Of a stretch of DNA of 64,000 nucleotides, positions 13,620 to 23,062 are shown in pieces. Source of the DNA: Ruminococcus sp. GTDB lineage: Bacteria; Bacillota; Clostridia; Oscillospirales; Ruminococcaceae. Each line of letters starts with the position of its first letter. Position 1 is the first letter of the stretch. The translations under genes were made by a program, and so were the position numbers. Under the pieces are notes generated by a model. It was not told the origin of the DNA, did not search any database, and saw only the letters and a list, made by a program, of their open reading frames with translations. The stretch is from the NCBI GenBank assembly GCA_017961625.1, contig JAGCWY010000106.1, forward strand, positions 16,061 through 80,060. Reading direction: 5' to 3'.

Positions 13620-15451
13620 AAATGATAGTGAAATATCATATTGATAATTTGGGGGTCAAAGAGTTGGTTATGGATAGCAAGACAAAATTGAAAATGGCAT
13701 TGGCTGTTACGGGGGCTGCGGCAGGCACAGCTTTCCTTGTTATGCGGCATATCGCAAAGAAGCAGTATCCACATTCGGTGTATGACGATCAGCCCGATGA
13801 AAAGAACGCTATGGAGGGTAAGAAGGTCATCTTCGTCGAGGATGTGAACGACCCGGTAAATGCGGACGGTATGCAGGGGCACCTTGAAGCGGTAGGTGTT
13901 ACAGGTCATACTCCCACTTTCTATGAGAAGTATGTGAAGCGCGGAATGGATATAGCAATATCCTTTTCCGGTCTTCTCCTGCTGTCTCCGGTATATGCGG
14001 CGACAGCGCTGGCGATAAAGTCGGATGATCCTGGTCCTGTCATATTCAGACAGAAGCGCGTGGCTCAGGACAAAGGATACTTCCAGCTGATGAAGTTCCG
14101 CTCAATGTCGGTGAATACTCCTAAGGACGTTCCAACTCACATGCTTAAGAACGGTGGCATAACAAAGGTTGGAGCTTTCATAAGAAAGACCTCTATAGAC
14201 GAGTTGCCACAGCTTTGGAATATCTTTCTTGGAAATATGAGCGTCATTGGCCCACGTCCTGCACTGTGGAATCAGGATTACCTTACTGCTGAGCGTGACA
14301 AGTACGGTGCAAACGATATAAAACCTGGTCTTACGGGGCTTGCGCAGATAAACGGCAGAGACGAGTTGGAGATACCAGATAAGGCGAAGCTGGACGGAGT
14401 ATACGCGGACGAGCTGAGAAAGGGCAACTTCAACGGCTTTATCATGGACGCAAAGATGTTCTTTGGTTCCATATCATCTGTACTGAGGAGAAAGGGTATA
14501 GTTGAAGGCGGTACAGGAGCTATAGCAAGAGAATTCAGCAAGGCTGAGGGTCTCGGCGAAGAAGAGAGCGCCGGGGAAGTCCCTGCAGAGGCTGATACTG
14601 TTGAGAAAGGTACGGTATCTGTCAACAGGACCCATACCTATTCTGTACTCATGTCAGTGTATAAGAACGACGATCCCGGTTTTCTCGATATCGCTCTGAA
14701 AAGCATATACGAGCAGCAGACAGTAAAGCCAGACGAGATAGTCGTAGTATTCGACGGACCTCTTACAGAGGAGCTTTACGGTGTGCTGGACAGGTTCCGG
14801 GAAGGTAAGGAGAGCGTAGTTAGGTATTATCCTCAGGAGGAGAACCACGGCCTTGGAGAAGCGCTGAGGATAGGCTCGGAAAAATGCACCTGCGACTATA
14901 TTTTCAGAATGGATTCCGACGATATAAGCGATCCGAGGAGATTTGAAAAGCAGATAAGCTACGTTGAATCACACCCGGATATAGATGTTCTCGGCACGGA
15001 TATCGCCGAGTTTAACAACTCTATCGACGAGGATATGAGAGTACGCTCATGTCCTGAGAAGCACGAGAATATCGTGAAAATGGGAAAGAAGCGTAATCCC
15101 ATGAACCACGTATCCGTATGCATGAAGCGTTCAGCCCTTGAAAAATGCGGTGGCTACAGGACGTTGCTCCTCCTTGAGGACTATTACCTCTGGCTCAATA
15201 TGATAGCAGCAAAGTGCAGACTTGCAAATATTCATGAATCACTTGTGTATGTTCGTGTGGGAAATGGCTTTGATTCAAAGCGCGGCTCAAAGGAGAGGAT
15301 CACTGGTTGGAAGACCCTTCAGGACTTCATGCTTGAGCACCAGATGATAACAAAGAAGGAAGCTGTTATGAATATGATATATATTCATGGCTTTGTGCGC
15401 ACACCCGCCTGGTCGAAAAAATTGCTCTATAAAGCGATTCTTAGGAAATAG
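13616..15451 (+). CDS. Fusion: PglC-type phosphoglycosyltransferase + GT2 glycosyltransferase
   Basis: 611 aa in one frame. After an N-terminal hydrophobic stretch, residues about 100-295 match the bacterial sugar-transferase family: KRGMDIAIS with a membrane segment, PGPVIFRQKRVAQDKG, FRSMSVN, IRKTSIDELPQL, GNMSVIGPRP. These enzymes attach the first sugar phosphate to undecaprenyl phosphate. After an acidic linker (about 300-330), residues about 335-560 are a GT2 domain (YSVLMSVYKNDDP, DEIVVVFDG, FRMDSDD, LLEDYYLW). The start is the ATG at 13616 behind GGAGAG; ATG 13670 is possible. It may perform the first two steps of repeat-unit assembly. Confidence 0.85.
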   Translation: MKMIVKYHIDNLGVKELVMDSKTKLKMALAVTGAAAGTAFLVMRHIAKKQYPHSVYDDQPDEKNAMEGKKVIFVEDVNDPVNADGMQGHLEAVGVTGHTPTFYEKYVKRGMDIAISFSGLLLLSPVYAATALAIKSDDPGPVIFRQKRVAQDKGYFQLMKFRSMSVNTPKDVPTHMLKNGGITKVGAFIRKTSIDELPQLWNIFLGNMSVIGPRPALWNQDYLTAERDKYGANDIKPGLTGLAQINGRDELEIPDKAKLDGVYADELRKGNFNGFIMDAKMFFGSISSVLRRKGIVEGGTGAIAREFSKAEGLGEEESAGEVPAEADTVEKGTVSVNRTHTYSVLMSVYKNDDPGFLDIALKSIYEQQTVKPDEIVVVFDGPLTEELYGVLDRFREGKESVVRYYPQEENHGLGEALRIGSEKCTCDYIFRMDSDDISDPRRFEKQISYVESHPDIDVLGTDIAEFNNSIDEDMRVRSCPEKHENIVKMGKKRNPMNHVSVCMKRSALEKCGGYRTLLLLEDYYLWLNMIAAKCRLANIHESLVYVRVGNGFDSKRGSKERITGWKTLQDFMLEHQMITKKEAVMNMIYIHGFVRTPAWSKKLLYKAILRK

Positions 15452-15461
15452 GAGACGTAAG

Positions 15462-16538
15462 GTGATAATTCTACATATAGCATCTGTCAGGGACAACCCG
15501 TTCAGCGGTGTATGCACTGCTGTTCCAAAGCACGTATACTATCAGTCTAAATATGCAGAGTGCGCTCTTCTTAATGTAAGAGGAATTGATATGAAGGCTG
15601 ATATCAGGCAGCTAGAATACAGAAAGGGTATCACGCTTAAGGAACTCCCTGAGCCTTTCTGCTCGCCTGATTTGATAGTATTTCATGAGGTGTATTATCC
15701 CGCCTTCCTGCCCATTGCAAAGCAGGCGAGAAGTGCAGGCATACCCTATATCATAATCCCCCATGGCTGTCTGACGTCAAACGCACAAAGACAGAGAAAG
15801 CTGAAAAAGATTGCAGGAAATTTCCTTTTGTTCAATCGATTCATAAAGGGTGCAGCTGCTTTGCAGTTCCTGTCAAGACCTGAAATGATGAGGACAAGAT
15901 TCGGAGACCGTTCCTTTATAGGAACAAACGGTATTGAACGGCTTGATTACGAGAAGGCATGGACGAAAAAAAACGAGTCACAGATAGTTTATATTGGCAG
16001 GCTCGATATCATAAGCAAAGGCGTGGATATACTTCTAGAGGCTGTGGCAAAGGCAAAGGACGTCATGATAGGGAATAACTGCCACCTTGACATCTACGGA
16101 CCGGATTCGTCGGGGATGCACGATTATATCAGAAATACGGTGAGGGAGCGCTCTCTTGAGGAGGTCGTGTCCCTGCACAGGGAAACTATGGGAGCGGATA
16201 AGGAGAAGGTGCTTAAGGAGTGCGATCTGTTCATACAGACCTCACGTTCCGAAGGGATGCCTATGGGTATACTCGAAGCCCTAAATTACGGACTTCCGTG
16301 TATAGTTACAAAAGGTACTACATTGGGAGAGGTGATTCGATCAAGTTGTGCCGGCTGGCAAGCTGAAACGGATCCAGATTCTGTTGCAGAAGCGATAATG
16401 AAGGCATTGAGTGAAAAGGACAAATGGAGCGCAATGTCAAAGAATGCACGCAGACTGACAGAGGAAAACTATTTATGGGATAAGGTTGTTGAGAAGACTG
16501 TCCTTGAATATAAAAAATATATCGGCAGCTCTCAGTAA
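15462..16538 (+). CDS. GT4-family glycosyltransferase
   Basis: 358 aa from the GTG at 15462, behind GGAG at 15451-15454. The frame opens earlier, at 15387, but that part overlaps the previous gene. The protein has the GT-B layout: IVYIGRLDIISKGVDILLEAV begins the donor-binding half, and SRSEGMPMGILEALNYGLPCI contains the EX7E motif of GT4 retaining transferases. VPKHVYY and IIPHGCLT fit the acceptor half. Cytoplasmic, adding a sugar to the lipid-linked unit. The donor cannot be told. Confidence 0.85.
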   Translation: MIILHIASVRDNPFSGVCTAVPKHVYYQSKYAECALLNVRGIDMKADIRQLEYRKGITLKELPEPFCSPDLIVFHEVYYPAFLPIAKQARSAGIPYIIIPHGCLTSNAQRQRKLKKIAGNFLLFNRFIKGAAALQFLSRPEMMRTRFGDRSFIGTNGIERLDYEKAWTKKNESQIVYIGRLDIISKGVDILLEAVAKAKDVMIGNNCHLDIYGPDSSGMHDYIRNTVRERSLEEVVSLHRETMGADKEKVLKECDLFIQTSRSEGMPMGILEALNYGLPCIVTKGTTLGEVIRSSCAGWQAETDPDSVAEAIMKALSEKDKWSAMSKNARRLTEENYLWDKVVEKTVLEYKKYIGSSQ

Positions 16539-16576
16539 AATGTATTCCTAAGGTTTTAAAGCGAGGAGAATTTGTA

Positions 16577-17743
16577 ATGTCTGATGCTCTGTTATGGATG
16601 GAGAATACATTTTTCGTAGAGCGGCTATGCGGTGTTATCATCTATTCCATTCTGACTCTTTATTATTATAACCGGCTTAAAAACCCGCTGCCGGGAGAAA
16701 CACCGGAAAAGACCCTTAACAAGGTGATGGTATTTCTGTGTGTGCTGGCGTTTTTTTATGTGCCTGCCCCGTCGGCAGACCTTTCGAGATGGAGGACGAT
16801 ATCGTCTGGCTGGATAGGCGTTCCGTTCAAAAACTGGGCTGCCTCCTACCTGAAAAACGTTAATTCTCCGCTGGCATACCTCCTTTTCTATATCACGGCA
16901 AACCTTAAGATAAAGGGAATGTTGCCGATGACTGCCTGTTTTGTTTTCTATATGAACATATTCCATATACTTAAATCCGAGGCTGCGAAAAAGCATATCA
17001 CCTCGCAGAGTATAGCGGTATGCTTTTTCTTTTTCATGTCTCAGGGACTTTTCCTCGGAGTTATAAGTGGTCTGAGGAACGCTATGGCTTTTTCTATCGT
17101 GGCTAGGTGTATGTACGACGAGCTAGTGCAAAAGAAAAGCAGTTTCATGAACGTTGTATGGTGTCTTGTGGCTGCGCTTATTCATGTTGCAGTAATACCT
17201 ATTATAGCTATGTACTTCGTCCTGACCATATATGATAACTGGTCGGACAGAAAGACTTGGAAAACAGTACTTAAAATAGCCGAGTTGCTGGTGCTCTGCG
17301 TCGTAGCCTTCAAGCTCGGAAGGCGGCTGATTGACTCTATAACCACCAAGGCTGAGTACTATACTTCGGGAACCTCTTACAGCTATATGTGGGAATACCT
17401 TATCGGCATCGCAAGCTGCGCAGTGCTGGTATACACACTCATGCGCTACAGAAAGCTGCCGGATAAGGCTGATATCAAGGGAATGTATATATGCTCTGTG
17501 ATACTTCTTGCAATGGAGATAGTGCTGATACGATCATATTCAATCTTCCATCGTTTCGGAAATTTCAGTATGTACATAATGTTCCCAATGATGGCTTCCG
17601 TGCTTGAAAATGAAAAAAGGAACGATCCGCTCGGAGAAAACAGACATTACGAATCAGTGGTGATGCTCGCTTCGTGCTGTATGCTGATACTTGCCTGTAT
17701 GAGAGGAGACCTCTGCGGTTTCAAGTTCTTTGTTCTGCCATAA
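16577..17743 (+). CDS. EpsG/Wzy-type polysaccharide polymerase
   Basis: 388 aa, about ten membrane helices. YVPAPSADLSRW, GVISGLRNAMAFSI and a C-terminal IFHRFGNFSMY match the EpsG-like polymerase family, which polymerises repeat units on the outer face of the membrane. GAGGAG lies 8 nt before the ATG. It is the only polymerase candidate in the cluster and pairs with the flippase at 18572. Confidence 0.78.
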   Translation: MSDALLWMENTFFVERLCGVIIYSILTLYYYNRLKNPLPGETPEKTLNKVMVFLCVLAFFYVPAPSADLSRWRTISSGWIGVPFKNWAASYLKNVNSPLAYLLFYITANLKIKGMLPMTACFVFYMNIFHILKSEAAKKHITSQSIAVCFFFFMSQGLFLGVISGLRNAMAFSIVARCMYDELVQKKSSFMNVVWCLVAALIHVAVIPIIAMYFVLTIYDNWSDRKTWKTVLKIAELLVLCVVAFKLGRRLIDSITTKAEYYTSGTSYSYMWEYLIGIASCAVLVYTLMRYRKLPDKADIKGMYICSVILLAMEIVLIRSYSIFHRFGNFSMYIMFPMMASVLENEKRNDPLGENRHYESVVMLASCCMLILACMRGDLCGFKFFVLP

Positions 17744-17756
17744 GGAGATAGATAGA

Positions 17757-18575
17757 ATGAATAAGACTGAATTGCAAACTATGCATAGTATCCTGCTGGA
17801 GGACCTGAAATGGTTCGACGAAAAGTGCAGGAAGCTGGGAATAGAATATTTCCTGTCGTCAGGTTCCCTGCTCGGAGCCGTAAGACACAATGGCTTTATC
17901 CCGTGGGACGACGACCTCGATATCATGCTCACGAGAGAGAATTACGAAAAGCTTCTTTCCCACAGGAAGGAATTCACAGAGGGCGAATACGAGATAGTTA
18001 ATTATAAGACTCACAGCTCAATGCCCATAATCTATGCCTACCTCATGGACAAGAGAGCCGAGCTCTATCCTGTGGATGCTCCGGAAAATAAAAAGTTCCT
18101 GCATCTTGATATATATGCCTGCGATTACATAAAGCCGGGCTCCATTGTAAGGAGCAGGCTCGCTGACAGGTACATACTTCTCCTTTCTCGTATATACTCC
18201 TACCGCAAGGGCTTCACAGCCACTGGCGGAGCCTCCTCACGTATGAAGAAGGCTTTGCTTGGGATAGGTGTCTTCCTCACAAGAAGATACAGCGACGAAA
18301 GATTTGTGCAGAAGATACTGAAAACTGTGGCGACGAAGAAGAAAACAGATATGATGGCTCCAGTAGCATCGCCATACGGTTTCCTGAAGGAAGCCTTTCC
18401 TGCGGAGTACTACACAGAGCTCGTGCGCCACGAATTTGAAGATACCGACGCTCCAATAACTGCTCACAGTGATGCCATACTCTCACATCTCTACGGCAAT
18501 TATATGGAGCTTCCTCCCGAGGGCAGCAGGTACTCCTCCATTGAAAAAACAGGTATAAGGATACTGAAAAAATGA
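17757..18575 (+). CDS. LicD-family transferase (first of three)
   Basis: 272 aa. GSLLGAVRHNGFIPWDDDLDI is the LicD signature, a nucleotidyltransferase-like active site with DDD binding metal. LicD proteins transfer phosphocholine or a related phospho-alcohol from a CDP carrier to surface glycans. Start chosen at ATG 17757 behind AAGGAG; the open frame begins at 17730. The flippase gene overlaps its end by 4 nt. Confidence 0.85.
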   Translation: MNKTELQTMHSILLEDLKWFDEKCRKLGIEYFLSSGSLLGAVRHNGFIPWDDDLDIMLTRENYEKLLSHRKEFTEGEYEIVNYKTHSSMPIIYAYLMDKRAELYPVDAPENKKFLHLDIYACDYIKPGSIVRSRLADRYILLLSRIYSYRKGFTATGGASSRMKKALLGIGVFLTRRYSDERFVQKILKTVATKKKTDMMAPVASPYGFLKEAFPAEYYTELVRHEFEDTDAPITAHSDAILSHLYGNYMELPPEGSRYSSIEKTGIRILKK

Positions 18576-19999
18576 GCAGTTCAAAAGGGAAATATCAGAG
18601 CCTTGCACTTAATACCATTATATTTGCAATAGGTAATATAGGTTCGAAAATAATACTGTTCCTTCTAGTGCCGCTGTATACCAAATGTATGTCTCCGGAT
18701 GAATACGGTACTGCTGATCTGGTCTTCACCATAGGTCAGATACTGGTGCCATTCCTTTCGGCAGGCATATTTTCTGCTGTCATACGCTTCGGCATATCAA
18801 AGGAAACACGTCATCAGGACGTGCTCAGGAATGCACTGCTGATAATATCTGCCGGCTCGCTGATAATGCTGCTGATAACGCCCCTTGCAGGGCTGTACGG
18901 CGCTATAGCGAACTGGAAATGGTACCTTTGCGCCTTCGTTATCACGGATCTGTTTTCGGCAGTGGAGATGAACTACCTCAAGGCAAAGGAACAGAACAAG
19001 CTTTATACCGCTATCAGTCTGATAAGGACTCTTGCACTGGCGCTCTGCAATGTACTTTTCCTTGCGGTACTTAAAGCAGGTATACCCGGATATCTACTGT
19101 CCACCATACTTTCAGCCCTGCTCACTATGGTGCTTGTGGCGGTGCGTGGAGATATATTCAGGGATATAAAGGATTCAAAGAGAAACGACGCGCTGATGAA
19201 GGAGATGCTCGTATATGCCGCTCCGCTGATACTCAATGGTATCTCGTGGTGGGTAATACACTCCTCCGACAAGACCATGATAGAGTATATGGTAAGCGCT
19301 GCCGCTCTGGGAATATACTCCGTAGCAGGAAGGATACCCTCGCTTATCAACGTTATAGTATCCATATTCTCGCAGGCGTGGGACATCTCCTCCATAAAGG
19401 AGGTCGAGGACGGCAAAGATACAAAATTCTTCGATAATATCTACAGCGTATACAGCTTTATGGTTTTTCTCATAACAATAGCCGCAATTGCGGTCATAAA
19501 GCCGTTTATGCATATATACGTAGCCGAGGAATTCAGGACCGCATGGATGTATGTTCCGTTGTTGCTGGTAAGTGCAGCATATGGCGCGGTAGGCTCCTAT
19601 TTTGGTTCGTTTTACGGCGCGCTTAAAAAAAGCCGCTTGTCGATGTGGTCAACTCTTCTCGGAGCTGTGATAAATATCGGACTTAATCTCGTGCTTATAC
19701 CTGTTATGGGTATATGGGGAGCTGTCATCGGAACCGTAGTCGCTTATGCTGCAATCGCCGTATTCCGCACCTTCTCGGTGCTCCGCTACGTCAGGATCAA
19801 TATCAATATCCCACGTTACTTTATTAATCTGGTTATTGTAGCTGTACAGGCTGTATTTGTGTCAGTTGACTTCTGTGGTATTTTCGCGTCAGCTGTGGCT
19901 GCAGTATTGTTTATAGCTCTTAACTACAGGAGCGCAAAGGAATTCAGTGCTAAGGGAATGAGCATATTAAAGAGCCGTCTCAGGAAAAAAGGCAAATAA
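18572..19999 (+). CDS. Wzx/MATE-type polysaccharide flippase
   Basis: 475 aa with about 12-14 membrane segments. The N-terminus (FAIGNIGSKIILFLLVPLYT, DEYGTADLVF) is typical of the polysaccharide transporter family of the MVF/MOP superfamily. It would flip the lipid-linked repeat unit to the outside before polymerisation by the EpsG-type enzyme. AAGGAT lies 9 nt before the ATG, which overlaps the LicD stop. Confidence 0.86.
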   Translation: MSSSKGKYQSLALNTIIFAIGNIGSKIILFLLVPLYTKCMSPDEYGTADLVFTIGQILVPFLSAGIFSAVIRFGISKETRHQDVLRNALLIISAGSLIMLLITPLAGLYGAIANWKWYLCAFVITDLFSAVEMNYLKAKEQNKLYTAISLIRTLALALCNVLFLAVLKAGIPGYLLSTILSALLTMVLVAVRGDIFRDIKDSKRNDALMKEMLVYAAPLILNGISWWVIHSSDKTMIEYMVSAAALGIYSVAGRIPSLINVIVSIFSQAWDISSIKEVEDGKDTKFFDNIYSVYSFMVFLITIAAIAVIKPFMHIYVAEEFRTAWMYVPLLLVSAAYGAVGSYFGSFYGALKKSRLSMWSTLLGAVINIGLNLVLIPVMGIWGAVIGTVVAYAAIAVFRTFSVLRYVRININIPRYFINLVIVAVQAVFVSVDFCGIFASAVAAVLFIALNYRSAKEFSAKGMSILKSRLRKKGK

Positions 20000-20106
20000 A
20001 TTTTTGTGTGATTCAGGGCGATAATGCAAACTTCAGCCTGCTTTCAATCGCCGGAAAAGTTATATTCCGAAAAAACAGTGACCGATGGATTGGAGAGAGA
20101 TTTGAA

Positions 20107-20913
20107 ATGAGAAATTTAGAGCTTGAGGACGTCAAGCGCATTGCAGCCGGTATCCTGAAAAGGATAGACAAGGCTTGCAGGGAGAATGGGCTTACGTATT
20201 TCGTAATGTATGGTACTCTTCTCGGAGTTGTAAGACATAAGGGATTTATCCCCTGGGACGACGATATAGATATCGTTATGCCGAGGAAGGATTTCAATAA
20301 GCTGTCAGAGCTTTTCAGGAACGATGAGTACCTGAGATTCATAACCATTGAAAATACCAAAGATACCATATATCCTCACGGAAAAATGGTAGACACAAGA
20401 ACGGAGCTTTATCTGGATACATACCGTCATGTTGAGGGCTACGGTATAGGCGTCGATGTGTTCCCTATGGACTATATGCCGGATGACCCGAAGAAGAGAA
20501 AGCTCGGTATAAAGTACGCCCTGTTCCTTAGAAGACTTATCGAGCACAGCGCAGCAACATCGGTAACCAAAAGCGGTTCCTTCGGAAGGAACGCTGCAAG
20601 ACAGCTAGCTTTCTGGGCTACAAGATGCCTGAATACTCAGAAGCTGATAAAAAAGCTCGACAGGCTCAATTTAAAAAACAAGAAGTCGGGATATATGGGC
20701 AGCGCTTGGGACGTGCCGTTCCCAGTGAATGAGCTCTTCGACCCAGTAGACCTTCCATTCGAGGATTTTCAGGTAATGGCTCCGAAGGATTACGATCATC
20801 TCCTTCGTCTGAAATTCGGTAACTATATGAAGTTGCCGCCGAAATCAGAGCAAGTTCCCAAGCACCATTACAAGTGCTGGCTGAAGGATGGCTACGAAAA
20901 TATTATACCATAA
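20107..20913 (+). CDS. LicD-family transferase (second of three)
   Basis: 268 aa. GTLLGVVRHKGFIPWDDDIDIV is the LicD active-site motif, followed by DVFPMDYMP typical of the longer LicD form. The frame opens at 20008, but GGAGAG at 20092-20097 and the conserved MRNLELEDVKRI start point to ATG 20107. It differs clearly from the first LicD, so the two may act on different sugars of the repeat. Confidence 0.85.
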   Translation: MRNLELEDVKRIAAGILKRIDKACRENGLTYFVMYGTLLGVVRHKGFIPWDDDIDIVMPRKDFNKLSELFRNDEYLRFITIENTKDTIYPHGKMVDTRTELYLDTYRHVEGYGIGVDVFPMDYMPDDPKKRKLGIKYALFLRRLIEHSAATSVTKSGSFGRNAARQLAFWATRCLNTQKLIKKLDRLNLKNKKSGYMGSAWDVPFPVNELFDPVDLPFEDFQVMAPKDYDHLLRLKFGNYMKLPPKSEQVPKHHYKCWLKDGYENIIP

Positions 20914-20927
20914 ACAGGGGGATAAAA

Positions 20928-21644
20928 ATGGCAAATATAGGCTTATTAATCGCCGGAGGTTCCGGCAATAGAATGCATCAGGACATACCCAAGCAGTTCA
21001 TAACTGTGTATGAACGTCCGGTTATCGTGTATACTCTGGAGGCATTTCAGAATCATCCCGAGATAGACGCTATCGCAGTTGTATGCATTGAAGGCTGGGA
21101 GCAGGTGCTGTGGGCTTACGCAAAGCAGTTCAATATCACAAAGCTTCAGTACGTAGTGCCCGGTGGAAAGAACGGACAGGATTCCATACGCAATGGTGTA
21201 TATGAGCTTGAAAAGCACTTTTCCGATGATGATTTAGTTCTTATCCATGACGCTATCCGTCCTATGGTATCGGCCGAGATAATCTCGGACTGTATCAGCA
21301 AGACCAAGAAATACGGAAATGCTATTACCGTAATACCATGTGCCGAAGCTATGATGCAGACAGAAGACGGCAAGAGCTCCTGCGGAAGCTACCCGAGAGA
21401 CCGCCTCAGGAGAACTCAGACTCCTCAGGGCTTTTCATTGGGAAAGATATGTGACCTTCACAGAAGGGCTCTTGAAGCTGGAATAACAAATTCCGTAGCC
21501 TCCTGTACACTTATGATTGAAATGGGAGAGCAGGTGCATTTTTCAGCGGGCTCTGAAAAGAATATCAAGCTTACGACAGTTGAGGATATAGATATATTCA
21601 AGGCTCTGCTGAAAGCGAAAAGATCAGATTGGTTAAAGGACTGA
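20928..21644 (+). CDS. IspD/TarI-type cytidylyltransferase
   Basis: 238 aa from ATG 20928 behind AGGGGG. GLLIAGGSGNRMHQDIPKQF is the CTP-binding start of the family. HDAIRPMV, DRLRRTQTPQGF and KLTTVEDIDIF follow in order. The family covers IspD (isoprenoid path) and TarI (CDP-ribitol). Next to LicD and a sugar dehydratase/epimerase, a role making a CDP-activated alcohol for surface polymers is more likely than housekeeping IspD. Sequence alone does not settle it. Confidence 0.82.
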   Translation: MANIGLLIAGGSGNRMHQDIPKQFITVYERPVIVYTLEAFQNHPEIDAIAVVCIEGWEQVLWAYAKQFNITKLQYVVPGGKNGQDSIRNGVYELEKHFSDDDLVLIHDAIRPMVSAEIISDCISKTKKYGNAITVIPCAEAMMQTEDGKSSCGSYPRDRLRRTQTPQGFSLGKICDLHRRALEAGITNSVASCTLMIEMGEQVHFSAGSEKNIKLTTVEDIDIFKALLKAKRSDWLKD

Positions 21645-21649
21645 GCGGT

Positions 21650-22699
21650 ATGAGTTTTTATAAAAGCGAAAACTATATAAAGGACGTTGGAATAGCCGTA
21701 AATGCAGCAGTTGGAATGGAAAGATTGTATGGTTCGTCAGTTCTTATTGCCGGTGCTTCCGGACTTATCGGCTCATTTATGGCTGATATGTTCCTTTATG
21801 CAAATAAAAATATGAACGCTGATATAACGGTCTACGCAATGGATCTCAGTGAGGAGAGGCTGTTTGCAAGATTTGAAGGAGTTGGAATGGAAAGACTACA
21901 TTTCGTTGAACATAACGTTAATGAGCTGCCTGATTTCGATTTCCCTGCGGATTATATCATACACGCGGCAAGTCCGGCATTCCCTGCGGCTTTCAACAGC
22001 GATCCAGTTGGAACTGTTATGAGCAATATCCTCGGTACAAAGTATCTTCTCGACTACGGAAGAGAGCACGGTACGAAGCGTATGCTGTACATTTCCTCCG
22101 GAGAGGTATACGGTCAGGGAGACCTTAGCCTCGAAGCCTTTGAGGAGACATATTCCGGATACGTTGATCCGACCTCGGCGCGTTCATGCTATCCAAACGG
22201 AAAAAGAGCAGCAGAGACTCTTTGCGCTTCCTATACCAAGCAGTTCGGGCTCGATACAGTTATGGTAAGACCGAGTCATACCTACGGTCCTACAGTTACA
22301 AGGGCTGACAATCGCGCTAATGCGCAGTTTGTGAACAAGGGACTTGCAGGAGAGGATATAGTGTTGAACAGCGCAGGAAATCAGATGCGCTCTTATACCT
22401 ACCTTGCAGATTCGGCGTCGGCGATAATCACCGTTCTTGCCTGCGGAGAAAGCGGAAACGCTTACAATATCGCTAACTCACAGTCAAGAACCACTATTGC
22501 AGGATTTGCAAAGGAGGTCGCTGCACAGACTGGTACAAAAGTAATATTTGCGGACCCGGACGAGGTGGCAAAGGCTGAGATGTCTCCCATAGCAAAGCAG
22601 GTGCTCAGTAGCAAAAAACTGGAGGGACTTGGCTGGAAGGGACAGTTCACGGTAGAAGAGGGTATCCGTCATACGCTGGATATCATGCGTGAGCTCTGA
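21650..22699 (+). CDS. NAD-dependent sugar epimerase/dehydratase
   Basis: 349 aa. VLIAGASGLIGSF is the NAD-binding Gly motif of extended short-chain dehydrogenases. SSGEVYG and SCYPNGKRAAE supply the catalytic Ser and YxxxK. VRPSHTYGP and the later domain resemble UDP-glucuronate decarboxylase/epimerases. Start chosen at ATG 21650 behind AAAGGA. It overlaps no neighbour and ends the cluster at a good terminator. It may work on the product of the cytidylyltransferase just upstream. Confidence 0.82.
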   Translation: MSFYKSENYIKDVGIAVNAAVGMERLYGSSVLIAGASGLIGSFMADMFLYANKNMNADITVYAMDLSEERLFARFEGVGMERLHFVEHNVNELPDFDFPADYIIHAASPAFPAAFNSDPVGTVMSNILGTKYLLDYGREHGTKRMLYISSGEVYGQGDLSLEAFEETYSGYVDPTSARSCYPNGKRAAETLCASYTKQFGLDTVMVRPSHTYGPTVTRADNRANAQFVNKGLAGEDIVLNSAGNQMRSYTYLADSASAIITVLACGESGNAYNIANSQSRTTIAGFAKEVAAQTGTKVIFADPDEVAKAEMSPIAKQVLSSKKLEGLGWKGQFTVEEGIRHTLDIMREL

Positions 22700-22719
22700 T
22701 AAAAGATAATAATCACGGA

Positions 22720-22746
22720 AGGGCGGCTTTGCCGCCTTTTTTATTT
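22720..22746 (+). terminator. Terminator of the polysaccharide cluster
   Basis: GGCGGC-TTT-GCCGCC hairpin with six T directly after (22737-22742). Classic Rho-independent terminator. Confidence 0.9.
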
Positions 22747-22994
22747 GTATATATGTGGCATACGTTTTTTTGTGAAGATGCCGAAGAACATATAAGGCTG
22801 ATTAAATATTTTTGCGGCTATATAACTGTATGTGTAAATATTGTAAACTTCTGCAAATGATAAGGGATGAAGTATGGTACAACGATGTACGAAAATACAG
22901 GAGATATAGCATTTTGTTGCAGTGGATAATATCAATGGATATACTTTTTTGCAGGGTATCTGACAACTTTTGGTTGTAATTACAAATCTATAAA

Positions 22995-23023
22995 TTGACA
23001 AATACAGCGTAAAATGATATAAT
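22995..23023 (+). promoter_or_regulatory. Consensus sigma-A promoter of the PBP-GGDEF gene
   Basis: TTGACA (22995-23000), 17-bp spacer, TATAAT (23018-23023) with an extended TG before the -10 box. This is a full match to consensus, so the gene may be strongly or constitutively expressed. Confidence 0.88.
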
Positions 23024-23062
23024 AACATTGATATACACTAGTTCACAGGAGGTGATACCACA

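Larger units (their letters stand above)
22700..23062. other. Gap of 363 nt between cluster end and c-di-GMP gene
   Basis: It contains the terminator at 22720-22746 and the promoter at 22995-23023. The AT-rich sequence between them shows no frame with a ribosome binding site and no structure I can support. Confidence 0.6.
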
